Origin: Eubacteriales bacterium
GTDB lineage: Bacteria; Bacillota; Clostridia; Oscillospirales; Acutalibacteraceae
Direction: 5' to 3'
Length of the DNA: 11,750 bases
Assembly: GCA_030529125.1 (NCBI GenBank)
Contig: JAUMXP010000039.1
Location: 1 to 11,750 of the forward strand
Position 1 is the stretch's first letter. The number at the start of each line of letters is the position of its first letter. A program made the translations under genes and the position numbers. Positions 6,540 through 11,750 of the stretch are shown piece by piece. The notes below the pieces were generated by a model that was not told where the DNA came from, did no database searches, and worked only from the letters and a program-made list of their open reading frames with translations.

Positions 6540-8906
6540 TCAGTATTCTAAGCCGTAAGAGAGTTCTTTCAGATAGAAATTATTGTAGTCAGGGTATGTA
6601 GGTTTGTGAAATACAAAGATCAAGTAACCGTCTACGTCTTTTGTGGTTAGTATCTTTTTGTCTGCATCAAAGTCCTTGATGGTTGATATAGTGCCACTGT
6701 ATTTGCCCAGATAATTGTAGTACAGTACCTGAGAACTGCCAAAAGCAGGGAAGATATATTGTGTGCTTGCTTTTACAGGGACAGCCTTTGAGATAAGCCA
6801 GTTTTTGTTTTCTTCAGCTGTGGATAATTCAAGCGTTTCAAAATCAAGAGTAGCTGAACTTACATAGAAGTGTGATGTCCAGATGTCTGATGCACCGTTG
6901 TAGAGCGACTCACCGTTCGGTCTGAACTGGTCAAAATGTAATGTGAATACGCCCGGAGTCATATCGATATCAAGCTCAGCCTGACCATCTATAGCACCAG
7001 GGTTGCTAGATGTGATGGTGTTCTGAGGTCTGATCTCTCCGTATTTGAAGGCTTTTAGTGTGCTGTTCTCACGATTGATAACGATGGTTTCAAATGACTC
7101 AGAACCAACTAAACCAAGATAAGTATAGCCGTGAGAGAGGCTGTTTTCATATCCGACAGCCTGACTCATATTGTCTGCGAGGGTGTGACCGCTGATGAAG
7201 CTGATTACAACGCCGACGCCTTTAGATGAATAGTCAACAGCGATATCTACATAGAAGTCTTCAGCTTTCTCGCCTAAAGACTTATTGTATGTACTGCCTG
7301 AGTAAGTATAGGATGTTCCTTTTCTGTAAGCAGAGATTATAGAGAGAAGCTGTGCATGTCCTCTGATAAGGGCATCAGGTGTACCGAAGCGATAGCCGTT
7401 GTCGTTTGTAGTATCAAGCGGAACGTGGGTCAAGAAAAGTGCCGCCCACTCATCAGGATTCTCTTTGTCAGAAAACTTCAGTGCGTTAGCAACAAAGTTA
7501 AGCTGTTCGTTGCTCAGAGCGTAGCACTTGTAGCTATTGTAGCGGTAGGTGGCGCCATCGTCTTCAAGCAAGTACGGAATGTCGCAACTGTTGATCATAA
7601 AGATGCGGATTTTGGAGCTTTCGTGGTCGATGTATCCGTATCCACCATGTGGCTTGTTTATATCGGTAACAAAGTTTTCGCCTGCAGAGGCTATGGCTAT
7701 GTCGTGCCATTCTTCGTCGTTTATTATCTCATTTTTCTGAGAAGTACCGCCGTGACCCTCAAGCGAATACCAGCCGTTGTCATCATGGTTGCCTCGTACA
7801 TTGAGTACAGGGGCTTTGCTTACATCATCAGTGGTCTGTATGAGCTTGTTAAGAGAAGCGAGAGTGGTTTCTTTTTCTTCATTGCCGACAACAAAGTCAC
7901 CTAAGTTAGCAACAAAGTCCACGTTGACTTTATCCTGTAATTCACCTAGCTTATTAAGGTTATCAATCTTCTTGCTGTCAGCACTGTTGTTCATATCGTA
8001 GTGCACATCTGAAATAAGCGAGATGGTCAAGGTGTTTTCGTTTTGTGCGGCACTGATACGATTTGCGTAGTCATCAAAATCCTTGATAGGTTCTTCAGGC
8101 GGGTCGGTTTTTGTGGTGATACAAAGTATATCTGCATCCGCTTTTTTGAGCGTGGTGCCCTCGTGTAGCTGAGCTAATACGTAAACTTCGTAGTCGGTGT
8201 TTGGTGAAAGCTCAGAGATTGTTAGTGACGAATCGGTTGTGCTTGTATATAACACATCGTTGAGATAAATCCAGTACTTTGAGTAGTCAGAATTATTGTC
8301 CCATGAAACAGTGAACGCTTCGTTAGTAACATCTGTAAAGCTTACGTTGAGCACTTTAGCGCTTGGGAGCTTGTCCATAGTAATATAAACAGGCTGTGCG
8401 TCTTCAACCTTTAAGATAGTGCCGTTAACTAATTTAGCAGTTACCTTTATTTCGTATGTTTTGCTCAGCTTACACTTGACTACCGCAGAGTTTGTAGTAG
8501 AGCTTGAGTATAGCTCGCCGTTTACGTAAATCCAGTACTTTGTGGCGTCAACTATCGGATACCATGTGACGTTTATGGAAGACTCAGAAGAAGCAGTGGC
8601 GCTGACACCGTAGACCCTAGTCTGGACAGCAGGAAACTCAGGGATAATCTGAGCGACAAACTGCTGAATCAGGGTAGCGTCCATAATGCTGATATTGCCA
8701 TCTCCTGAAACATCGGCGTTAGCAAGATTTTCTTCTGAGAGGATGTACTGTCTTGATAAATGACGCTGAATCAATGTCGCATCAATTACTGAAACATTAT
8801 GATCGAGATTAACATCTCCGAGTACTTTATTCTCTGCTGAATTAGCGGTGATGACTGTAGAAAAGCACAGCGCTATGCATAGCAGTAAGCTCAATAGTTT
8901 TTTCAT
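6540..8906 (-). CDS. Secreted dockerin-containing metallophosphoesterase with two FN3 domains
   Basis: A 788-residue exported protein, probably docked on a cell-surface scaffoldin. Residues 1-24 are a signal peptide (cleavage near ANSA). An N-terminal type I dockerin spans about 28-88, with calcium ligands D31/N33/D35/D42 and D65/S67/D69/D76. Two similar fibronectin type III domains follow (about 97-178 and 183-266), each with the phrase KYWIY(V/L)N. A calcineurin-like phosphoesterase domain starts near 293. It shows DVH (300-302), GD (336-337), GNHD (372-375) and TH (493-494), then SGHTLAD (572-578), where the usual GHxH has Leu576 in place of the second His. The last 170 residues are a beta-rich region I do not recognise. 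Substrate is unknown; a phosphate ester or phosphodiester is the family expectation. GAGGTG 4 bp from the ATG at 8906 decides the start over an in-frame ATG 15 codons upstream. The upstream promoter is very strong. Confidence 0.88.
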   Translation of the reverse strand: MKKLLSLLLCIALCFSTVITANSAENKVLGDVNLDHNVSVIDATLIQRHLSRQYILSEENLANADVSGDGNISIMDATLIQQFVAQIIPEFPAVQTRVYGVSATASSESSINVTWYPIVDATKYWIYVNGELYSSSTTNSAVVKCKLSKTYEIKVTAKLVNGTILKVEDAQPVYITMDKLPSAKVLNVSFTDVTNEAFTVSWDNNSDYSKYWIYLNDVLYTSTTDSSLTISELSPNTDYEVYVLAQLHEGTTLKKADADILCITTKTDPPEEPIKDFDDYANRISAAQNENTLTISLISDVHYDMNNSADSKKIDNLNKLGELQDKVNVDFVANLGDFVVGNEEKETTLASLNKLIQTTDDVSKAPVLNVRGNHDDNGWYSLEGHGGTSQKNEIINDEEWHDIAIASAGENFVTDINKPHGGYGYIDHESSKIRIFMINSCDIPYLLEDDGATYRYNSYKCYALSNEQLNFVANALKFSDKENPDEWAALFLTHVPLDTTNDNGYRFGTPDALIRGHAQLLSIISAYRKGTSYTYSGSTYNKSLGEKAEDFYVDIAVDYSSKGVGVVISFISGHTLADNMSQAVGYENSLSHGYTYLGLVGSESFETIVINRENSTLKAFKYGEIRPQNTITSSNPGAIDGQAELDIDMTPGVFTLHFDQFRPNGESLYNGASDIWTSHFYVSSATLDFETLELSTAEENKNWLISKAVPVKASTQYIFPAFGSSQVLYYNYLGKYSGTISTIKDFDADKKILTTKDVDGYLIFVFHKPTYPDYNNFYLKELSYGLEY

Positions 8907-8919
8907 AAAACACCTCAAA

Positions 8920-8933
8920 AAGTATATATACTT
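8920..8933. promoter_or_regulatory. 14-bp perfect palindrome near the transcription start of the phosphoesterase gene (possible operator)
   Basis: AAGTATATATACTT is a perfect palindrome 4 bp downstream of the -10 element and 3 bp before the Shine-Dalgarno sequence. It therefore covers the expected transcription start. A repressor bound here would block initiation. It is also an A/T-only core, so chance is possible. Confidence 0.4.
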
Positions 8934-8937
8934 ATTC

Positions 8938-8967
8938 ATTATACCAAACACTCAAAATAAGTGTCAA
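8938..8967 (-). promoter_or_regulatory. Sigma-A promoter of the dockerin phosphoesterase gene
   Basis: The minus strand has a perfect TTGACA (8962-8967) and a perfect TATAAT (8938-8943), with an 18-bp spacer. The expected start of transcription is near 8931, giving a leader of about 25 nt with GAGGTG close to the ATG. It lies just downstream of the SASP terminator, so the gene is insulated and has its own transcription unit. Confidence 0.85.
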
Positions 8968-8974
8968 TAGAGAT

Positions 8975-9010
8975 AAAAAAAGGAAAGAGCTACCCGTAAC
9001 GGATAGCTCT
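8975..9010 (-). terminator. Intrinsic terminator of the SASP gene
   Basis: On the minus strand AGAGCTATCCG and CGGGTAGCTCT pair over 11 bp with one G-U and a TTA loop (8986-9010). A T-rich tail with seven consecutive T's (8975-8981) follows. It starts about 20 bp after the SASP stop codon. Confidence 0.88.
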
Positions 9011-9029
9011 GTTTATTGTTAAAGATAGA

Positions 9030-9221
9030 TTACTTTAAGCTCTGTTCGTATGACTGAATCATTTTCTTAACCATCTGACCGCCGACAGAACCTGCCTGAC
9101 GTGATGTGAGGTCGCCGTTGTAACCCTGCTTGAGGTTTACGCCTACTTCCTGAGCTGCTTCCATCTTGAAACGCTCGAGAGCTTCTTTAGCTTCTGGAAC
9201 TACGATAGAGTTCTTTGACAT
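9030..9221 (-). CDS. Alpha/beta-type small acid-soluble spore protein (SASP)
   Basis: A 63-residue DNA-binding protein that saturates the chromosome of the dormant spore, protects it from UV and heat, and is degraded as an amino-acid source at germination. The sequence carries the family signatures: ALERFKMEAAQEVGV near the N-terminus, the region the germination protease GPR cuts, and NGDLTSRQAGSVGGQMVKKMI in the C-terminal half. Length is typical for clostridial members. The ATG at 9219-9221 has AAGGAG 9 bp upstream. It stands alone between its own terminator and the XdhC-family gene. Forespore sigma-G expression is expected, but I could not find a -10/-35 pair at proper spacing; GCATA occurs near 9337-9341 without a matching -10. 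Confidence 0.95.
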   Translation of the reverse strand: MSKNSIVVPEAKEALERFKMEAAQEVGVNLKQGYNGDLTSRQAGSVGGQMVKKMIQSYEQSLK

Positions 9222-9352
9222 GATTTTCTTCTCCTTTTCTATTAGTTTTTACATAAAATATTTTATAGCTAAACAACGAAAAAGAAGTTTCTCCCTCGTT
9301 GTAATAGTATTTTGTGATAAAGGAGAAAAAATATTATATGCAATTTTTGTAA

Positions 9353-9377
9353 TAAAAAAGGGACTGCTAATGCAATC
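9353..9377 (-). terminator. Weak terminator of the XdhC-family gene
   Basis: On the minus strand GATTGC and GCAGTC pair over 6 bp (one G-U) around an ATTA loop (9362-9377). CC and six T's follow (9354-9359). The stem is short, so termination may be incomplete and some transcription may reach the SASP gene. Confidence 0.45.
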
Positions 9378-9386
9378 TTTGAAGTG

Positions 9387-10388
9387 TTAATTATTGTGCT
9401 TTTGTGCTCTGTGGTTTATAAGCTGGGCGGTGATGGAAACAGCGATTTCAGCAGGAGTGACAGCACCTATTTCTAAGCCTATAGGCGAGTGGATTTTATC
9501 TATCTCGTCTTTTGAGAATCCGCAGTTTAGCAGGTATTCGTGCATGAATGCTACCTTCTTTTTACTACCTATCACACCTAAGTACGATGGGTGCTTTGAC
9601 ATAATCTGTGAGAGTACCTCGTTGTCGCTTTCGTGACCGCGTGTGAGTACAACGCAGTAGTCGTTTTGCGTGATGCTTATATTGTCGTTAATCTCAGTAA
9701 ACTCAGCTTTTACAACTTTTTTCACATTGTCAAAAAGCTTGATGTCTGCAAATTTTTCATTGTTTTCATACACAATAACATTGAAATCGGTAAGTGCGAG
9801 TATCTTGCACAGAGCCTGTGATACATGGCCACCACCGAAGATATAGACAAACTCGCTCACAGATAAAGGATTAATAAAGTAGTCTGAGTTTTCTGTAAGC
9901 ACAGGTGTGCTACTAAGATAAGGAGTGATGTCAAAATCGATGGTTTCACCGTAAAGTGTGCTGTCTGCCTCATATACTGAGATGTCACCGCTTCCTATAG
10001 ATGTGATGAGAAAAGCCTGTTTGTTATTAACAAAGACATCGTTTATTTTCTCAAAAATTGCGATTGTGCTTTCATTTGATTTAATATACTGAAAGAAAAT
10101 CTCTGTTTTGCCTCCGCAGACCATGCCGATGTTTTTGGCTTCGTTGTGGTTGAGTATATATTCTTTTGTGAAAGGGGAAGTGGTGCTATGCATACTACCG
10201 CACACGTTAGTGCAGTCAAACTCAATCATACCGCCACCGACAGTGCCGGCAGTTGAGTGGTCCATAAAGTACGCCATAGTGGCTCCTGCTTTGCGCGGAG
10301 TTGAGCCCTCGCTCTTAATGATACTGGATAAAACAACGTCACGCCCACATAGGAGTTCGTCGCATATTTTCTTATACATAGCTTTCAT
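9387..10388 (-). CDS. xdhC: XdhC/CoxI-family protein (molybdenum-enzyme maturation factor)
   Basis: A 333-residue cytoplasmic protein of the family that binds molybdenum cofactor, aids its sulfuration and inserts it into xanthine-dehydrogenase-type hydroxylases. The N-terminal XdhC/CoxI part has EGSTPRKAG (27-35), TVGGGMIE (49-56) and GMVCGGKTEIFF (88-99), with Cys91 in the usual place. The C-terminal Rossmann-like part has FGGGHVSQALCK (184-195), LTRGHE (248-253), GVIGSKKK (271-278) and PIGLEIGAVTPAEIAVSI (292-309). It is full length, with both halves present. The start at 10388 has GGTGAT just upstream; an ATG three codons later is an alternative. On the minus strand TG-A-TATGAT (10404-10412) resembles an extended -10, but it would leave almost no leader. 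No hydroxylase, cofactor or purine genes are nearby, so its client enzyme is unknown. Confidence 0.92.
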   Translation of the reverse strand: MKAMYKKICDELLCGRDVVLSSIIKSEGSTPRKAGATMAYFMDHSTAGTVGGGMIEFDCTNVCGSMHSTTSPFTKEYILNHNEAKNIGMVCGGKTEIFFQYIKSNESTIAIFEKINDVFVNNKQAFLITSIGSGDISVYEADSTLYGETIDFDITPYLSSTPVLTENSDYFINPLSVSEFVYIFGGGHVSQALCKILALTDFNVIVYENNEKFADIKLFDNVKKVVKAEFTEINDNISITQNDYCVVLTRGHESDNEVLSQIMSKHPSYLGVIGSKKKVAFMHEYLLNCGFSKDEIDKIHSPIGLEIGAVTPAEIAVSITAQLINHRAQKHNN

Positions 10389-10507
10389 ATAATCACCAAA
10401 TTTATCATATCACGAAATAAAAAAATAGTACAGAAAAAGTTTGCACAGAAGTTGCAGGATAAGGCTGAGATTAAGGATAAAAACTAATAAATAAAAACAG
10501 AAAATCT

Positions 10508-10567
10508 AACCAGATAGTAACCCAAGAAACAACCAGATAGCAACCAAAAAGTAACCAGATAGTAACC
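10508..10567. repeat. Phased 11-bp repeat array (six AACC-headed units; three copies of a 15-bp core)
   Basis: The core AACCAGATAG(T/C)AACC occurs at 10508-10522, 10531-10545 and 10553-10567, with one base differing in the second copy. The AACC heads lie at 10508, 10519, 10531, 10542, 10553 and 10564, i.e. 11, 12, 11, 11 and 11 bp apart, about one DNA helix turn. On the other strand the unit reads GGTTACTATCT. The period is not a multiple of three and stops occur in the repeat, so it is not a coding repeat. Confidence 0.8.
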
Positions 10568-10640
10568 ACTATATAATAAATAAAAGAAATAATATAAATA
10601 ATATATTATATATTAATTATCTCTTTGTTTTGTAAAAGAA
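10568..10640. other. A/T-only spacer with short palindromes after the repeat array
   Basis: About 55 bp with almost no G or C follow the repeats, including the palindrome ATAATATATTAT (10598-10609). No open frame with a start and ribosome site is present on either strand in the 284-bp gap between the XdhC-family gene and the dCMP deaminase. Such DNA melts easily or bends. No function can be shown. Confidence 0.5.
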
Positions 10641-10667
10641 AAAGGCCGCAGAAAAACTGCGACCTTT
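10641..10667 (-). terminator. Intrinsic terminator of the dCMP deaminase gene
   Basis: AAAGGTCGCAG and CTGCGGCCTTT on the minus strand pair over 11 bp with one G-U around a TTTTT loop. CCTTTTTCTTTT follows. It begins 5 bp after the stop codon. The plus strand also has a T-run after the stem, so it could work both ways. Confidence 0.85.
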
Positions 10668-10672
10668 ATTTT

Positions 10673-11161
10673 TTAGTAGCCGAATGTGCCGTCTAATGAC
10701 TCGTCGTTCTGTATCCACTCGTCAACGTAGAGGGCTGTGAATTTATCCTTAGTGTTGCGGATGATAACTTTCTTGATGCCGGCATTGATAATCATACGCT
10801 TGCACATTGAGCACGCACTGGCGTTTTCAACGTATGCGCCGGTTTTAGCGTCTTTGCCGACAAGGTAGAGTGTAGCTCCGATCATAGCATCACGGGAAGC
10901 GTGGATGATAGCGTTAGCTTCAGCGTGTACGCTGCGGCACAGCTCGTATCTCTCACCGCGTGGAATGTTGTTTGCTTCACGAACACACACGCCTAAGTCA
11001 ATACAGTTTTTTCTGCCTCTTGGAGCGCCAACATAGCCAGTACTTACTATCTGGTCATTATTAACGATGATAGCACCAAAATTACGTCTGAGGCATGTGC
11101 CACGCTCTAAAACAGTTTCAGCAATGTCAAGGTAATAGTTCTTCTTATCAGTTCTTTTCAT
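10673..11161 (-). CDS. dCMP deaminase family protein (ComEB-like)
   Basis: A 162-residue zinc enzyme of the cytidine/deoxycytidylate deaminase superfamily. The likely reaction is dCMP to dUMP, feeding thymidylate synthesis. The zinc site is visible: HAE at 79-81 (His ligand, Glu proton shuttle) and ACSMC with Cys117 and Cys120. The residue before the first Cys is Ala rather than the more common Pro. Extra cysteines (53, 59, 75) before the HAE motif fit the larger dCMP deaminase/ComEB group, some members of which bind a second zinc. The end (DGTFGY) is intact. AGGAG lies 8 bp before the ATG. It follows the AbrB-type gene by 60 bp with no terminator between, so co-transcription is likely; a TATACT in the gap (11180-11185) lacks a good -35. 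Confidence 0.9.
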   Translation of the reverse strand: MKRTDKKNYYLDIAETVLERGTCLRRNFGAIIVNNDQIVSTGYVGAPRGRKNCIDLGVCVREANNIPRGERYELCRSVHAEANAIIHASRDAMIGATLYLVGKDAKTGAYVENASACSMCKRMIINAGIKKVIIRNTKDKFTALYVDEWIQNDESLDGTFGY

Positions 11162-11221
11162 AATAAACGCTCCTAACTAAGTATAATGACTTAAAATTCA
11201 AATATATATTTTAGTGGTAGG

Positions 11222-11464
11222 TTAAATATCTTTTAGCTCGTTTAGGCAGTTCTCGCAGATAGTCTTGTCCTTGAATTTGACAAGGTTATCGTCGTTGCCA
11301 CAGAAAGCACAGCTCATGCAGTACTTCTTCATCAGGATGCCGTCAGGCTCGTTGAAAAGCTCTAGGCTGTCGCCAAGCTCTAGGTCATATTTTTTTCTGA
11401 TAGGTTTTGGGATAACAATACGTCCGAGCTGGTCGATTTTGAGTATAAATCCTGCCGGTTTCAT
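11222..11464 (-). CDS. AbrB/SpoVT-type transcription regulator with cysteine-rich C-terminal tail
   Basis: An 80-residue probable DNA-binding protein. Residues 1-48 are a swapped-hairpin AbrB domain: KIDQLGRIVIPKPIRKKYDL then GDSLELF and GILMKKY, the classic pattern of AbrB, Abh and SpoVT N-termini. The tail has Cys49, a CAFC pair (52-55) and a CENC pair (70-73), which look like a small zinc knuckle. Short AbrB relatives with such a tail are common in Clostridia. AbrB proteins are transition-state regulators that dimerise through this domain. The target here is unknown. AAAGGA lies 9 bp before the ATG, and a strong sigma-A promoter is just upstream. It leads the dCMP deaminase gene and is divergent from spmA, so spmA is one possible target (inference). 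Confidence 0.9.
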   Translation of the reverse strand: MKPAGFILKIDQLGRIVIPKPIRKKYDLELGDSLELFNEPDGILMKKYCMSCAFCGNDDNLVKFKDKTICENCLNELKDI

Positions 11465-11497
11465 ATAAACCCATCCTTTCTTTTATTTTATAAATCA

Positions 11498-11526
11498 ATT
11501 CTATCAAACTAAAAATCTGCTGTCAA
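11498..11526 (-). promoter_or_regulatory. Sigma-A promoter of the AbrB-type gene
   Basis: On the minus strand a perfect TTGACA (11521-11526) is 17 bp from TAGAAT (11498-11503), 5/6 of consensus. The start of transcription would be near 11491, giving a leader of about 27 nt. A second TTGACA occurs 14 bp further upstream (11535-11540), so the -35 box is directly repeated. Confidence 0.8.
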
Positions 11527-11591
11527 TGAAAATTTGTCAACTTTCTATAAAATTCGATAAATTTTGATAAATCTGGTAAAAGGTGGTAAAT

Positions 11592-11750
11592 ATGCTTTCG
11601 TATATTTTTGTGATTATGATTGTGCTCAGTGTAGGGTGCTCTGTTTTTACATCAAACGAAGAAGCGCTGTCCCAATCAATAATGGATGGTGCAACGTCGG
11701 CGGTGGAGCTCATGATAACTATGTGCGGTATGATGTGTCTGTGGTCGGGG
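11592..11750 (+). CDS. spmA: Spore maturation protein A, N-terminal part (runs off the right edge)
   Basis: The first 53 codons read MLSYIFVIMIVLSVGCSV, then a short polar stretch, then SIMDGATSAVELMITMCGMMCLWSG. This matches the start of SpmA: a first membrane helix, a loop, then a helix with the SAxxAVEL...G(I/M)MCLW pattern. SpmA is a membrane protein of the nucleoside-recognition (gate) domain group that works with SpmB in spore core dehydration. AGGTGG lies 5 bp before the ATG, which fixes the start. A short direct repeat of GATAAAT (near 11558-11573) precedes the ribosome site. I could not recognise a sigma-E or sigma-G promoter with confidence. spmB is expected just beyond the window. 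Confidence 0.82.
   Translation, partial: MLSYIFVIMIVLSVGCSVFTSNEEALSQSIMDGATSAVELMITMCGMMCLWSG

Noticed and set aside
7356..7904. 182-codon open frame on the plus strand, inside the phosphoesterase gene
   Set aside because: It is antisense to the well-supported phosphoesterase domain, including the GNHD and DVH motifs. It has no ribosome site, and its composition is that of a shadow frame.
9253..9266. ATAAAATATTTTAT palindrome upstream of the SASP gene
   Set aside because: It is A/T-only in an A/T-rich leader, it does not sit over any recognisable promoter, and similar palindromes occur by chance in this DNA.
9337..9341. GCATA as a sigma-G -35 box for the SASP gene
   Set aside because: No sigma-G-like -10 (CATnnTA) is found 16-18 bp downstream, so I do not call a promoter.
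10414..10485. Short plus-strand Lys/Gln-rich reading frame ending in tandem stops, before the 11-bp repeats
   Set aside because: It has no start codon or ribosome site and runs back into antisense of the XdhC-family gene. I treat it as chance in A-rich DNA rather than a gene remnant.
10508..10567. CRISPR-like array
   Set aside because: Repeat cores are only 15 bp, gaps of 7-8 bp are far too short for spacers, and no cas gene is near.

Overview
The window looks like the chromosome of a spore-forming, starch-degrading Clostridia member close to Ruminococcus bromii. Three kinds of evidence point there. Two secreted proteins carry type I dockerins. One of them has the CBM26, Ig-like, CBM74-like, dockerin layout known from the R. 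bromii amylosome protein Sas6. Sporulation genes are also scattered through the window: an alpha/beta-type SASP, a BofC C-domain-like protein and the start of spmA. The DNA is moderately AT-rich, with long A/T runs between genes. There is no IS transposase, prophage, CRISPR array, rRNA or tRNA that I can support.

Left part (1-3851, minus strand): a class A penicillin-binding protein (1539-3851) is followed by homoserine dehydrogenase hom (223-1467) and the first 69 codons of aspartate kinase lysC, which runs off the left edge. hom and lysC are 14 bp apart and form an aspartate-family amino-acid operon. A small hairpin lies between the PBP and hom.

Middle (4021-8906): a small secreted or membrane-anchored BofC-C-like protein (plus) is followed by the dockerin-bearing starch-binding protein (4536-6431, plus). 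Convergent to that is a dockerin-bearing, FN3-containing metallophosphoesterase (6540-8906, minus). The two dockerin genes share an unusually long two-tier hairpin at 6452-6525, which probably terminates both. The phosphoesterase gene has a near-perfect sigma-A promoter, with a 14-bp palindrome near the expected transcription start. Its last metal motif reads GHTL instead of GHxH.

Right part (8975-11750): an SASP with its own terminator, an XdhC/CoxI-family molybdenum-enzyme maturation protein with no hydroxylase genes beside it, and a non-coding stretch with a phased 11-bp repeat array. These are followed by a probable operon of an AbrB-type regulator with a cysteine-rich tail and a dCMP deaminase. 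Divergent from that operon, the start of spmA runs off the right edge.

I did not find a clear multi-gene system of unknown type. The best leads are the dockerin pair with its shared hairpin, the phosphoesterase with the altered metal site and candidate operator, and the 11-bp repeat array at 10508-10567.
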